Assembly (NCBI RefSeq): GCF_900103665.1
Contig: NZ_FNGY01000011.1
Coordinates: forward strand, 186,001 to 250,000
Reading direction: 5' to 3'
Length of the DNA stretch: 64,000 nt
From: Pedobacter steynii
GTDB lineage: Bacteria > Bacteroidota > Bacteroidia > Sphingobacteriales > Sphingobacteriaceae
Part shown: in pieces, positions 35,445 to 44,727 of the stretch
How the letters are laid out: each line of letters begins with the position of its first letter
How positions within the stretch are numbered: the stretch's first letter is position 1
Program-made: the position numbers and the translations under genes
The notes under the pieces: generated by a model
Told to the model about the DNA's origin: nothing
The model's input: the letters and a program-made list of their open reading frames with translations, nothing else
Databases searched by the model: none

Positions 35445-35484
35445 ATAACAATGGTTGATGTGAATCGACCTTAAGATTAATAAA

Positions 35485-35667
35485 ATGGCAAAAAAAGGTA
35501 ACAGAGTACAAGTTATTCTAGAGTGTACGGAGCATAAAACTAGTGGCATGCCTGGTATGTCTAGATATATCTCTACTAAAAACCGTAAAAACACTACTGA
35601 GAGATTAGAATTGAAAAAATTCAATCCAGTTTTGAAAAAGGTAACTGTACATAAAGAAATTAAGTAA
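35485..35667 (+). CDS. rpmG: 50S ribosomal protein L33
   Basis: 60 residues. MAKKGNRVQVILECTEHK and the basic STKNRKNTTERLELKKFNP match L33. One Cys is present and there is no CXXC pair, so this is a zinc-independent type. It follows rpmB by 40 bp and precedes the DUF4295 gene by 38 bp. Confidence 0.97.
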   Translation: MAKKGNRVQVILECTEHKTSGMPGMSRYISTKNRKNTTERLELKKFNPVLKKVTVHKEIK

Positions 35668-35705
35668 TACATTTAGTATTTAACTAAATACAATCTATTT
35701 AGATC

Positions 35706-35864
35706 ATGGCAAAAAAGGTAGTTGCAACCCTCAAAACGGGAAAAGGAAAAGAATATTCAAAAGTTATTACAATGACTAAATCACCAAAAGGTGCTTATTC
35801 TTTCAAAGAAGTTATTGTTCACAACGATCACGTTCAAGATGCTATTTCTGCATCTAAAAAATAA
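35706..35864 (+). CDS. DUF4295 protein, Bacteroidota-specific ribosome-associated small protein
   Basis: 52 residues from the ATG at 35706: MAKKVVATLKTGKGKEYSKV, then ITMTKSPKGAYSFKEVIVHN, ending DAISASKK. This small basic protein is a conserved third member of the rpmB-rpmG cluster in Bacteroidota (DUF4295). I recall that it was placed in the large subunit of a Flavobacterium ribosome (as bL38), but give this from memory. It is too short for many gene callers. A terminator follows the gene 21 bp downstream. Confidence 0.9.
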   Translation: MAKKVVATLKTGKGKEYSKVITMTKSPKGAYSFKEVIVHNDHVQDAISASKK

Positions 35865-35884
35865 TTTTAATATTTAATTATATT

Positions 35885-35918
35885 AAAGCCGTCCCTTTTA
35901 AATGGGAGGGCTTTTTTT
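35885..35918 (+). terminator. Terminator of the rpmB-rpmG-DUF4295 operon
   Basis: AAAGCC-G-TCCC and GGGA-G-GGCTTT arms at 35885-35895 and 35904-35914 (one opposed G-G pair), followed by a T-run. The ftsY start is 19 bp beyond it, so partial read-through is possible. Confidence 0.8.
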
Positions 35919-35936
35919 GTTTAGTTATACATTCGT

Positions 35937-36899
35937 ATGGGTTTATTCGATTTTTTCAAGAAAAAGGAAACCGCTCCGGAAGCGCAGGAAGCTCTAGACA
36001 AGGGATTAGAGAAAACTAAAGAAGGCTTTCTGAGTAAGATCACCAAAGCAGTTGCAGGTAAGTCGACTGTGGATGATGATGTACTCGATAACCTGGAAGA
36101 AGTTTTGGTTACTTCCGATGTTGGAGTAAGTACTACCTTAAAAATTATCGACCGTATTCAGAGCCGTGTAGCTAAGGACAAGTATTTATCAACATCAGAA
36201 TTGCATCGCCTGTTGCGCGATGAGATTCAACTGATGCTTTCCGAAAACAACAGCAATGATTTCCGTAAATTTGAATACGGACAACATAAACCATATGTAA
36301 TTATGGTGGTTGGTGTAAACGGGGTTGGTAAAACAACAACGATCGGAAAGCTGGCGCATAAGCTGAAGGCAGAAAACCTGAAGGTAGTTTTAGGTGCGGC
36401 AGATACTTTCAGAGCGGCCGCTGTAGAGCAGATTAAACTCTGGGGTGAGCGTGTTGGGGTACGTGTGGTTGCACAGGCTATGGGCTCTGACCCTGCTTCT
36501 GTAGCTTTCGATACCTTACAATCTGCGGTAGCCAATGGCGAGGATGTCGTGATTATCGACACTGCCGGACGTCTGCACAATAAGATCGGTCTGATGAATG
36601 AATTGGGCAAGATCAAAAATGTGATGGAAAAGGTAATCCCTAATGCACCGCATGAAATACTATTGGTACTGGATGGATCAACCGGGCAAAATGCCTTTGA
36701 ACAATGCAAGCAATTTACAGAGGCGACCGATGTAAATGCACTGGCCATTACCAAACTGGATGGTACCGCCAAGGGTGGTGTCGTGATCGGAATCTCCGAT
36801 CAGTTTAAAATTCCGGTAAAATACATAGGCGTTGGCGAAAACGTAAACGACCTGCAATTATTTGATAAAAAAGCTTTTGTGGACAGTTTATTTAATTAA
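35937..36899 (+). CDS. ftsY: Signal recognition particle receptor FtsY
   Basis: 320 residues. The N-terminal acidic A-region is short; the NG GTPase domain has VGVNGVGKTTTIGKLAH (P-loop), DTFRAAAVEQ, DTAGRLHNKIGLMNEL and TKLDGTAKGG, and ends GVGENVNDLQLFDKKAFVDS as in FtsY. It docks the ribosome-SRP complex at the inner membrane. It precedes rimO by 38 bp on the same strand. Confidence 0.97.
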   Translation: MGLFDFFKKKETAPEAQEALDKGLEKTKEGFLSKITKAVAGKSTVDDDVLDNLEEVLVTSDVGVSTTLKIIDRIQSRVAKDKYLSTSELHRLLRDEIQLMLSENNSNDFRKFEYGQHKPYVIMVVGVNGVGKTTTIGKLAHKLKAENLKVVLGAADTFRAAAVEQIKLWGERVGVRVVAQAMGSDPASVAFDTLQSAVANGEDVVIIDTAGRLHNKIGLMNELGKIKNVMEKVIPNAPHEILLVLDGSTGQNAFEQCKQFTEATDVNALAITKLDGTAKGGVVIGISDQFKIPVKYIGVGENVNDLQLFDKKAFVDSLFN

Positions 36900-36937
36900 A
36901 CACTATTTAAAGATCCGCTTCAAGATAAAAAACACAC

Positions 36938-38272
36938 ATGAATACAAAAACCACATCTAAGATTATCCCTGTTAAAAAACCTAAAATCAATGTAATTACT
37001 TTGGGTTGTTCCAAAAACCTTTACGATTCAGAAGTTTTAATGGGTCAGCTTCGCGGCAATAGTATGGATGTGACTCATGAATCCGATAAAATGGGTAAGG
37101 ATGATATCGTAGTGATCAATACCTGTGGTTTTATCGACAATGCAAAACAGGAATCTATTGATACCATCCTGCAATACAGCGAACTTAAAGAAGCTGGAAA
37201 AATAGGAAAAGTAATCGTGACCGGCTGTTTGTCTGAAAGGTACAAACCAGAGCTGGAAGCGGAGATTACCAATGTAGATGCTTTCTTTGGCACCAACGAT
37301 TTAAATAACATCTTACATTCCTTAGGTGCGAATTATAAACACGAACTGATCGGAGAAAGGTTATTGACCACTCCTTCTCACTTTGCCTATTTCAAAATCG
37401 CAGAAGGCTGTAACCGCCCCTGCTCTTTCTGTGCCATTCCTTTAATGCGTGGAAAACACGTTTCCCGCGACATGCAGGAGTTGGTAAACGAAGCAAAGAT
37501 CCTGGCTGCCAACGGAACAAAAGAACTGATCCTGATCGCTCAGGACCTGACCTATTACGGTCTGGATATTTATGGAAAACGTAACCTTGATGAATTGTTA
37601 AGACGTCTTTCTGATGTTCCTGGCATTGAGTGGATCAGGTTACAATATGCTTATCCTTCCGGCTTCCCTATGGAAATCCTGGACGCAATGAACGAACGTG
37701 AAAACATTTGTAAATATCTGGATATGCCTTTACAGCACATCACAGATAACATGTTGAAATCGATGCGTCGTGGAATCACGAAACAGAAAACGATAGACAT
37801 TGTGAACCAGATCAGGGATAAAGTTCCTACCATCGCCATGCGTACTACTTTAATCTGTGGGTATCCTGGTGAAACAGAACAGGATTTTGAAGAAATGCTG
37901 AGCTGGGTAGAAGAAACAAAATTTGACAGATTGGGATGTTTCACTTATTCTCATGAAGAAAAAACACATGCACACAATCTGGTAGATGATGTACCTGATG
38001 AAGTGAAACAGGAACGTGTAGATGCGATCATGGAATTACAACAAGGTATCTCATTTGATATTAATCAGGAAAAAGTTGGAAAAACCTATAAAGTTCTGGT
38101 CGACAGAAAAGAAGGTGATTTCTTTGTAGGACGTACAGAATTTGACTCTCCTGAGGTAGATAATGAGGTTTTAATTGATGCTGCGACAGGTTATGCAGCC
38201 AATGGAAGCTTTGTTAAGGTGAAGATTGACAGGGCTGAAGACTTTGATCTATATGGACAAATTGTAAAATAA
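36938..38272 (+). CDS. rimO: Ribosomal protein S12 methylthiotransferase RimO
   Basis: 444 residues. It is a radical-SAM enzyme that adds a methylthio group to Asp88 of S12. The N-terminal cluster cysteines are Cys24 (LGCSKNLYDSE), Cys63 (NTCGFIDNA) and Cys97 (TGCLSERY); the radical-SAM CxxxCxxC is at Cys158, Cys162 and Cys165 (GCNRPCSFCAIPLMRGKHVS). The C-terminal TRAM-like domain ends the protein. FIDNAKQES is the RimO-rather-than-MiaB signature. The next gene is 46 bp downstream. Confidence 0.96.
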   Translation: MNTKTTSKIIPVKKPKINVITLGCSKNLYDSEVLMGQLRGNSMDVTHESDKMGKDDIVVINTCGFIDNAKQESIDTILQYSELKEAGKIGKVIVTGCLSERYKPELEAEITNVDAFFGTNDLNNILHSLGANYKHELIGERLLTTPSHFAYFKIAEGCNRPCSFCAIPLMRGKHVSRDMQELVNEAKILAANGTKELILIAQDLTYYGLDIYGKRNLDELLRRLSDVPGIEWIRLQYAYPSGFPMEILDAMNERENICKYLDMPLQHITDNMLKSMRRGITKQKTIDIVNQIRDKVPTIAMRTTLICGYPGETEQDFEEMLSWVEETKFDRLGCFTYSHEEKTHAHNLVDDVPDEVKQERVDAIMELQQGISFDINQEKVGKTYKVLVDRKEGDFFVGRTEFDSPEVDNEVLIDAATGYAANGSFVKVKIDRAEDFDLYGQIVK

Positions 38273-38318
38273 AAGCGGGATGTAAGGAGTTCTGGTTTAT
38301 TAACTTAAATTCGTGGCA

Positions 38319-39911
38319 ATGCAGGCCAAATACATCTCTTACCAGGAAACAAATGCCTTCTCCTCCGCTGTACTGGATTACATCAGTGGGAAGGATCAGT
38401 TAAATGCTTTTTATAAGTATACACCGGATTTTGAAGGCTTTGCAAAGGCCATCGCCAACCGCAACTTTACAGGAAACAGGTCTACATTGACCCGGATCCT
38501 CAAAAAGCAATATTCATCTATTGAGCCTTCGGCTTTAGTAGCACACCACATTAACCTTCTGGCTGATGACCGGACTTTTACCATTACTACCGGTCATCAG
38601 CTCAATATATTCACCGGCCCTCTTTATTTTATTTATAAGATCGTTACTGCCATCAATCTTGCAAAAGAGCTGAAGGAGAAATTTCCGGATTATAATTTTG
38701 TTCCCGTATACTGGATGGCTACCGAAGATCATGATTTTGAAGAAATCAATCATGTGAAAATCGAAGACAGAATGCTGACCTGGAACAAGAAGGCGGCAGG
38801 TGCTACCGGAAGATTGAGCACAAAGGACATCACGGAAGTGTTAATCGCTTATAAAGGTTATCTCGGCATTACTGAAAATGGCTTGCAATTATCTGAAATT
38901 GTAGATCATGCTTATTCGCATCATGAAAAACTTTCTGATGCAACACGCGAACTGGTAGACGCTTTATTTGGAAAGTACGGATTGGTTTGTGTAGATGCAG
39001 ATGAACATGAGCTGAAAAAGCAATTTGCGACTATTATTGAAGCCGATATAATCGGGCAACACAGCTTTAAGCATATTTCTTCCAGCAATGCTTTATTGGA
39101 AGAAAACGGATATAAAACACAGGTCAATCCGAGAGAAATCAACTTCTTTTATATGACTGATCAGCTTCGCGAAAGAATTATCGAAGAAGATCAGGTTTAT
39201 AAGGTCATGAATACGGACATCCGTTTTACAGAAGCTGAGCTGCAACTGGAGATCCTTGATTTTCCAGAGCGTTTTAGTCCGAATGTAGTGATGCGTCCGG
39301 TATATCAGGAAGTGATTCTTCCAAACCTTGCTTATATTGGAGGGGGTGCCGAACTTACCTATTGGTTACAACTGAAAGCCAATTTTGACTACTATAAAAT
39401 AGATTTCCCGGTATTGCTGCTCCGCAATTCAGCCTTGCTGATTGATAAACGCAGTCAGACAAGAATGCAAATTCTGGGAATTAACCATACCAATCTGTTT
39501 AAAGACCCTTTGACCCTTAAGAATGATTGGATTAAGGCACATGTGACTTTACAGTTGTCGCTGGACGATGAACAGCGTGCCATTAGTGCAGTTTTTGATC
39601 AGATCAAGCTCAATGCTTACAAGATCGACAAAACGCTCTCTCAATCCGCCGATGCGGCAAAAACAAGGGCCTTAAAGCTCATCGCCAATCTAGAGAAAAA
39701 AATGCTGAGGGCAGAAAAGCGCAGGCATGTTACTTCACTCACACAGATTGACAATTTAAAAGAAAAGTTATTCCCTACCGGAGTCTTACAGGAACGTGTG
39801 CTGAATATTGCCCCGATGTATGTGGGGTATGGAGACAACTTTATCCATTCGCTGATTCTTAATTTCAAACCACTGGACCATCAATTTACGGTTCTCTTTG
39901 CTTCATCATAA
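38319..39911 (+). CDS. bshC: Bacillithiol biosynthesis cysteine-adding enzyme BshC
   Basis: 530 residues from the ATG at 38319; a GTG two codons earlier (38313) is an alternative. It joins cysteine to glucosamine-malate in bacillithiol synthesis. Signatures are ISYQETNAFSSAVLDYI at the N-terminus, TITTGHQLNIFTGPLYFIYK, PVYWMATEDHDFEEINHV, VVMRPVYQEVILPNLAYIGG and the C-terminal GNGYGDNFIHSL-like part (YGDNFIHSLILNFKP). No bshA or bshB is in the window, so the rest of the pathway lies elsewhere. Its stop overlaps the next start (TAATG). Confidence 0.94.
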   Translation: MQAKYISYQETNAFSSAVLDYISGKDQLNAFYKYTPDFEGFAKAIANRNFTGNRSTLTRILKKQYSSIEPSALVAHHINLLADDRTFTITTGHQLNIFTGPLYFIYKIVTAINLAKELKEKFPDYNFVPVYWMATEDHDFEEINHVKIEDRMLTWNKKAAGATGRLSTKDITEVLIAYKGYLGITENGLQLSEIVDHAYSHHEKLSDATRELVDALFGKYGLVCVDADEHELKKQFATIIEADIIGQHSFKHISSSNALLEENGYKTQVNPREINFFYMTDQLRERIIEEDQVYKVMNTDIRFTEAELQLEILDFPERFSPNVVMRPVYQEVILPNLAYIGGGAELTYWLQLKANFDYYKIDFPVLLLRNSALLIDKRSQTRMQILGINHTNLFKDPLTLKNDWIKAHVTLQLSLDDEQRAISAVFDQIKLNAYKIDKTLSQSADAAKTRALKLIANLEKKMLRAEKRRHVTSLTQIDNLKEKLFPTGVLQERVLNIAPMYVGYGDNFIHSLILNFKPLDHQFTVLFASS

Positions 39912-40993
39912 TGATTTTCCATACTTTTACCGAACAAAAACTACGTCAGTTTACAGAAAGCGTATTCCTGAAAATGGGATGCCCAGTTACTGATGCGCAA
40001 CTGGCTGCAGATGTCTTGTTAAAATCTGACCTGAGGGGAATAGACTCCCATGGGGTTGCCCGTCTGAGCGGCTATGTAAGGTTGTGGGAAAAAGAACGGA
40101 TCAATGCAAAGCCAGATGTTAAAGTAGTCCATGAAACAGCAACTACCGCTACTGTAGATGGAGACGCAGGTTTAGGATTGGTCGTCGCTCCCTTTGCAAT
40201 GAAAGTGGCCATTGAAAAGGCCAGAATTTACGGAAGCGGATGGGTGGCCGTTAAAAACTCCAACCATTTTGGAATTGCCGGATACCATGCTTTAATGGCC
40301 GTAGAACAGGACATGATTGGGATCAGCATGACCAATGCCAGTCCGCTTGTAGCCCCTACTTATGCCAATGAAAGGTTATTAGGGACTAACCCAATGTGTT
40401 ATGCTTTTCCTGCGGGGAAGTATCCTCCTTTAGTGGTAGATATGGCTACCGCAGCTGCAGCGAACGGGAAACTGGAAATCGCCCAGAGGGCAAACCAGCC
40501 TATTCCTGAGGGTTGGGTACAGGATAAAGATGGCAATTCTTCTACGAGTGCACATCAGTTGAAAGATGGAGGTTCCCTCCTGCCATTGGGTAGTGATAAA
40601 GATCATGGAAGTCATAAAGGCTATGGTTTGAGCGCCACCGTAGATATTTTATCTGCAGTGCTTTCCGGGGCGAATTATGGCCCCTGGGTGCCTCCTTTTG
40701 TAGCCTTTTTAGAACCTTCGGCAAATCCGGTTGGTGAAGGCATCGGTCATTTCTTTGGTGCTATGCGAATAGATGGTTTTCGTCCGGCAGATGATTTTAA
40801 ACAACACCTGGACAACTGGATTGAACGGTTTAAGTCTGCGAAGACGGTTGACCCGAATAAAAAGGTCATCATTCCAGGTGAGCCGGAATATGCTTTTGAA
40901 CAAGAACGGAAGATTCAGGGCATTCCTTTGATTGATGTTGTAGTTAATGACCTGAATGAACTCGCGGTAAAGCTTGGGATCGAAAGACTTTAG
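39911..40993 (+). CDS. Ldh-family (LDH2/malate dehydrogenase-type) oxidoreductase
   Basis: 360 residues of the LDH2/MDG2 family, which uses NAD(P) with 2-hydroxy acids such as malate, ureidoglycolate or lactate. Motifs are SDLRGIDSHGVARLSGYVR near residue 40, KNSNHFGIAGYHAL (about 117) with the catalytic His, TNPMCYAFP and KGYGLSATVDILSAVLSG (about 235). It has one base of overlap with bshC, so it is translationally coupled. The gene stops 3 bp before the convergent cytochrome gene. The exact substrate is not predictable from sequence. Confidence 0.9.
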   Translation: MIFHTFTEQKLRQFTESVFLKMGCPVTDAQLAADVLLKSDLRGIDSHGVARLSGYVRLWEKERINAKPDVKVVHETATTATVDGDAGLGLVVAPFAMKVAIEKARIYGSGWVAVKNSNHFGIAGYHALMAVEQDMIGISMTNASPLVAPTYANERLLGTNPMCYAFPAGKYPPLVVDMATAAAANGKLEIAQRANQPIPEGWVQDKDGNSSTSAHQLKDGGSLLPLGSDKDHGSHKGYGLSATVDILSAVLSGANYGPWVPPFVAFLEPSANPVGEGIGHFFGAMRIDGFRPADDFKQHLDNWIERFKSAKTVDPNKKVIIPGEPEYAFEQERKIQGIPLIDVVVNDLNELAVKLGIERL

Positions 40994-40996
40994 TCT

Positions 40997-42313
40997 TTAT
41001 TTGTCCAGTTCGAGGTTTTCGTCCCCTTCTTCGTATTTAAGGAAGACCATCAACATGGTCATCATTTCATCTGTTGTTTTCATGTCGTTGGCAGAGAAGA
41101 CCATTTTTGGAGGGTGATTGGGATTCTTCGGATTCTCCTTAGTATTATCATAAAGTGCTTCTATGGTTAGAATCGATCCTTTTGGAATTTTTATCAGCTT
41201 TTTATACCTGTAAATTTCCTGCCATTTGAAGTCCCAGGAAGGAATAGAAACCAATTTAACAGTATCGCCCTGCGGTGTTACCGCATACGCTTTAAAAGTC
41301 TTACCCAGCAAATGCATGTGTGGCCATATGTATAGCAGGGATTGATCCTGAGGTGTTACAATTTTAAGGTTGAAGGCTTTGGTTGTATCCGCGGGAATCA
41401 TAAAATAAGGTTCAATGGAGCTTTCTCCCACTCCTGCTGAGCCCAGGCTAATCACATCAACTTTTCTTTTAATTGCGGATTTGGTGAAGAAAAAATTGAT
41501 ACCAGACATTTCTTCTTCATCTTTACCTGTAGGGGCATAATGAATGGTTAGTAAGATTACGCCACGTTTTGGCATTACCCAACCAAAATCTTTAGGATAG
41601 GATTCAAATGAAGTTCCGGGAATCCAGCCTCCATAATAGTCCATTTTCTTTTTGAAGGGCAGGTATTGATCATATTTACTCCGGTCTGAGCCACTGAGGT
41701 CGACATAGTCTGCTCCCTGAAGGATATCTACCTCGTTTTCCACAGGATGAACGGCAAAGTTTGCATGGTGAATCACTTTTTTATTGCTGGAAACAAACTC
41801 TACAGCTTCCACGTTTTGGTCCTTAGCCAGGTCAAAAGGGATTTTAAAGACCAGGAATCTTTCTTCATTGTCGCCCTTAATAAAAAACGGCTTACTCACT
41901 TTCAGTACCGTATCTGGTTTTCTATGGTATTGCGTACCCTGAATATAGACAATAGCTGAGTTCTCTTTCGCTGATTTCTTTACTGAACCTTCGGGCATTT
42001 TACTGTCCACCCATTTCACAATCAGTTCTTTTTCTGCTTTACTCAGGGAGCGGTCATTATGGAATGTTCTGTAATTGTTATCCGGTTTCCAGGGCGGCAT
42101 ATAACCAGACTGTACGACGTCCTTAATAAAGGTTCCTCTTTTAGCCACGTCCTGATAGGTTAGCAAAGAAAATGGTGCGGCTTCTCCAGGTCTGTGACAA
42201 GGCGCACATTTTTGTTGAATAATCGGGGCAATATGCGTCGAAAAGGTAATTTTTTGAGCGACGATTTGATTGCAAAAAAAGAAGGAAAGAAAAATAAAAA
42301 TCAGGATTCTCAT
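40997..42313 (-). CDS. Cytochrome c / copper monooxygenase-like (PHM-type) exported protein
   Basis: 438 residues with a signal peptide (1-19). A single c-type heme motif CAPCH (36-40) is followed by RPGEAAPFSLLTYQDV and MPPWKP, a pattern seen in cytochromes attached to oxidative enzymes. The rest looks like peptidylglycine alpha-hydroxylating monooxygenase: HH at 182-183 (VIHHANF), His258 in TIHYAPTG, HxH at 332-334 (PHMHLLG) and a Met-rich strand near 420-427 (MMTMLMV). These correspond to the two copper sites of PHM. The substrate is unknown. Upstream by 20 bp is a redoxin gene, and in other bacteria I recall these as one fused protein. Confidence 0.82.
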   Translation of the reverse strand: MRILIFIFLSFFFCNQIVAQKITFSTHIAPIIQQKCAPCHRPGEAAPFSLLTYQDVAKRGTFIKDVVQSGYMPPWKPDNNYRTFHNDRSLSKAEKELIVKWVDSKMPEGSVKKSAKENSAIVYIQGTQYHRKPDTVLKVSKPFFIKGDNEERFLVFKIPFDLAKDQNVEAVEFVSSNKKVIHHANFAVHPVENEVDILQGADYVDLSGSDRSKYDQYLPFKKKMDYYGGWIPGTSFESYPKDFGWVMPKRGVILLTIHYAPTGKDEEEMSGINFFFTKSAIKRKVDVISLGSAGVGESSIEPYFMIPADTTKAFNLKIVTPQDQSLLYIWPHMHLLGKTFKAYAVTPQGDTVKLVSIPSWDFKWQEIYRYKKLIKIPKGSILTIEALYDNTKENPKNPNHPPKMVFSANDMKTTDEMMTMLMVFLKYEEGDENLELDK

Positions 42314-42333
42314 AGCTATAAGAAATGTAGGAA

Positions 42334-42918
42334 TTATATATCGTTTATCAAACAGCCAATAGGCTTGGTTTGTGACGTGGCGGGGATTCTTTGGTTTAAA
42401 ACATCTTCGATGGCATTTTCAAGAAATTTCTCGGTAGTTACCTTTCTTTTTTGCCCCAGGCCGCTTGCCCAGTTGTCGATCAGTCCTCGATATGGGATAG
42501 CGCCCAGTTTAGAGATGAGGATGCTTTCAGGTGTTGTTGTGGCTTTCAAATAGTGCGTCAGTTCCTTCTTCCTGTCGATAAGCAGGTTAAAGCTTACCTT
42601 ATATTCCTTTTGAAAATCATTGATTTGCTTTGCAGTATAGGCTGTGCCGGGGAATATTCCGAAAATCTGTACCTCTGTGTGTTTTTTTTGAAGCGTATTG
42701 AGCACCTGGATATAGTTTCGGCAAAGCGGACATTCCGGAGATAAAAAGACCAGCACAATTACTCTTGTCTGGGATATTGTCTCGGTTTTACCGGCGTTAT
42801 TTAGTAAAGTAATACCGCTCATCTTTTTCCAGGAAATCGTTTTTAACTGCCCATTTACAGAGATTGCCAACAGCAACATGAATAGCAAGTTTAGCCCTTT
42901 TAAATAAGATGATTTCAT
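42334..42918 (-). CDS. Exported redoxin (CPLC) partner of the cytochrome/monooxygenase
   Basis: 194 residues with a signal peptide (1-23, VNGQ). The redoxin domain carries the active pair CPLC (Cys63, Cys66), a later cis-Pro strand TTTPES, and the segment YRGLIDNWASGLGQKRK. The C-terminus ends in PIGCLI. In fused homologues I recall, this segment leads directly into the cytochrome c domain (GC.I...ITF...IAPI), which matches the order redoxin then cytochrome seen here. The product is likely periplasmic and may keep a metal or thiol in the monooxygenase reduced. It is separated from its neighbour by 20 bp. Confidence 0.82.
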   Translation of the reverse strand: MKSSYLKGLNLLFMLLLAISVNGQLKTISWKKMSGITLLNNAGKTETISQTRVIVLVFLSPECPLCRNYIQVLNTLQKKHTEVQIFGIFPGTAYTAKQINDFQKEYKVSFNLLIDRKKELTHYLKATTTPESILISKLGAIPYRGLIDNWASGLGQKRKVTTEKFLENAIEDVLNQRIPATSQTKPIGCLINDI

Positions 42919-42937
42919 GTCTGTATAGCTCTTTAAT

Positions 42938-42971
42938 AAATAAAGGGTGCCATAATGGACACCCTTTATTT
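42938..42971 (-). terminator. Terminator of cassette-1 susC-susD
   Basis: 12-nt arms AAATAAAGGGTG/CACCCTTTATTT at 42938-42949 and 42960-42971, loop of 10 nt. It lies 14 bp past the SusD1 stop and 20 bp before the redoxin start on the same strand, so the redoxin pair is probably a separate transcript. Confidence 0.8.
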
Positions 42972-42984
42972 AATTATTATAATG

Positions 42985-44697
42985 TTATTTTTTGTCCCAC
43001 CATACACGGCCGAACATATCCGTTGGCCCTTGTCCAAAATCAGGATCCGTTTTCATATCGTCGTATGCATTAATGATATTCTTATAATTTAAATTCCCCG
43101 GACCAGGTAATGGAAGCGCTGCTCTTCTGGGAATCTGTTGTTCTGTCCCCAAAGCAATGATCTTCTCCAGAGGGAGTGTACTTGTATGATTTGGTAATCC
43201 TGTTCTTTTATACAAAGCCCAGGCTTCAGCCGGTTGCTTAAAGAAATGCAGGTAAGCCTGAGAAGCGATCATATCCACTCCCTTGGCAGGATCGAATAAG
43301 ACTCCTGGTTGAGTTAAATAGGTTGTAATCTCCTCCTGTTTGGTAGGTACATAGCTATTTTTTTCCTGTCTGTCTGTGATCAGTGCTCTGCTGGCCATAT
43401 CATCATACATCTGGATACTCGCTGTAATTCCTCTTTCATACCACATTTTAGCATCATCAGCAATCACATTTCTCGCTGCAAGTTCTGCCCTCATGAAACA
43501 GACTTCTGCATAGGTTATCAGTGGAAAGAAGTTAATTCCTTTTCCGCCTTCTTCTCCAGCTGCAAATAAACGGCGTTGTAAATTGGATAAAGTATCCAGT
43601 GTAACCGGTGTTTTCACTCCTTTTATCAAGGACTCGATTTGCACACTATTGAAAAACTTAGCAAAATCCGGTGCGGAAGATACGTCTGGACTGACTGGTA
43701 CACCATAATAGCGTCTGTTGTCGTATACGGCATTAGCAGGGATTTTACCTTGAGCTTTTGCCGCATCAAAGTTCTCTCTTGTAAAATAGTTAGGCTGATA
43801 GAAGTATTTCATCCTTGGATCGGAGTTGTTATACATAAAATCCACCACTCCCTTAGGTGCTCTGATGTTCTGTACAGACCAGTCTCCACCTGGCGCAAAA
43901 TTTGCTGCAGTTTCAAATACCCAACTATCAGCGTTGCCAGCCATCTGCTGACCAGAACTTGCCAGGGCTTCTTGTACACGAGCAGTCATTTTCGCTGCAT
44001 CTCGCTTCATCAGGCGCATTGCCATCCTCAAACGGACTGCATTCGCTGTCTTTACCCATTTTGAAACATCTCCTTTAAAAAACAGATCATTCGTGTCGAA
44101 AGAAGCCTGAGGTACAGCCGGAGTAGCAGTCAGTTTCGCAACACTCGTCTTTAAAACCTCATCTAACAAATTAAACAATTCTTCCTGTTTATTATATTTT
44201 GGTGTGAATGTACCTCCGTATTTTCCTTGAAAAGCTTCTGTATAGGGAACACTTCCATTGATATCTGAAACATAAAAAGCATAATATGCTTTTACAATAT
44301 TCGTAATCGCCAATTGATGAACTCTGGTTTCCTGCTCTTCGGCCGAAAGTTTAGAAATGATATATTCTACATCAGACAATGAGGCACCTACCCCCGGGTA
44401 AAAGATGCCAAACCTTACATTTCTCATGCTGCCTGATTCAGACACAAAAGAGGCTCCGTTACCATTTAGTCCGGTAGCCATCTGCATCCAGGGCATAATT
44501 CCCCTCACGTTATCGTAGTACCACTCACTGCGGTCCTGCATTCTGACAATCGCATTCATGAATTGCTGCTCAGGTGTGATTTTATCCAGCAATTGCGGAT
44601 TGGTATTCAATTCAACAAACTTTTCTTTTTTACAAGAGGATATGGAGATGCATAGCAAGCCAACAAGACCGATCCACGCTTTATAATTTATTTTCAT
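42985..44697 (-). CDS. SusD-like lipoprotein, cassette 1
   Basis: 570 residues. The lipobox is SSC (Cys22), followed by KKEKFVELNTNPQLLDKI. The layout follows the SusD-like_2 subgroup (PF12771 type): EQQFMNAIVRMQDRSEWYYD, QLAITNIVKAYYAFYVSDI, then GSVPYTEAFQGKYG, a typical substrate-capture region, and the C-terminal AEAWALYKRTGLPN. It pairs with SusC1 30 bp upstream. Its paralogue is at 49864, only distantly similar. No catalytic motif is present, as expected. Confidence 0.92.
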   Translation of the reverse strand: MKINYKAWIGLVGLLCISISSCKKEKFVELNTNPQLLDKITPEQQFMNAIVRMQDRSEWYYDNVRGIMPWMQMATGLNGNGASFVSESGSMRNVRFGIFYPGVGASLSDVEYIISKLSAEEQETRVHQLAITNIVKAYYAFYVSDINGSVPYTEAFQGKYGGTFTPKYNKQEELFNLLDEVLKTSVAKLTATPAVPQASFDTNDLFFKGDVSKWVKTANAVRLRMAMRLMKRDAAKMTARVQEALASSGQQMAGNADSWVFETAANFAPGGDWSVQNIRAPKGVVDFMYNNSDPRMKYFYQPNYFTRENFDAAKAQGKIPANAVYDNRRYYGVPVSPDVSSAPDFAKFFNSVQIESLIKGVKTPVTLDTLSNLQRRLFAAGEEGGKGINFFPLITYAEVCFMRAELAARNVIADDAKMWYERGITASIQMYDDMASRALITDRQEKNSYVPTKQEEITTYLTQPGVLFDPAKGVDMIASQAYLHFFKQPAEAWALYKRTGLPNHTSTLPLEKIIALGTEQQIPRRAALPLPGPGNLNYKNIINAYDDMKTDPDFGQGPTDMFGRVWWDKK

Positions 44698-44727
44698 TTT
44701 AATTTCTTTAAAATCTCGATTCAGTTA

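Noticed and set aside
36227..36772. A 181-codon minus-strand open frame inside ftsY.
   Set aside because: It is serine/threonine-rich without domain pattern and lies fully inside a confident gene.
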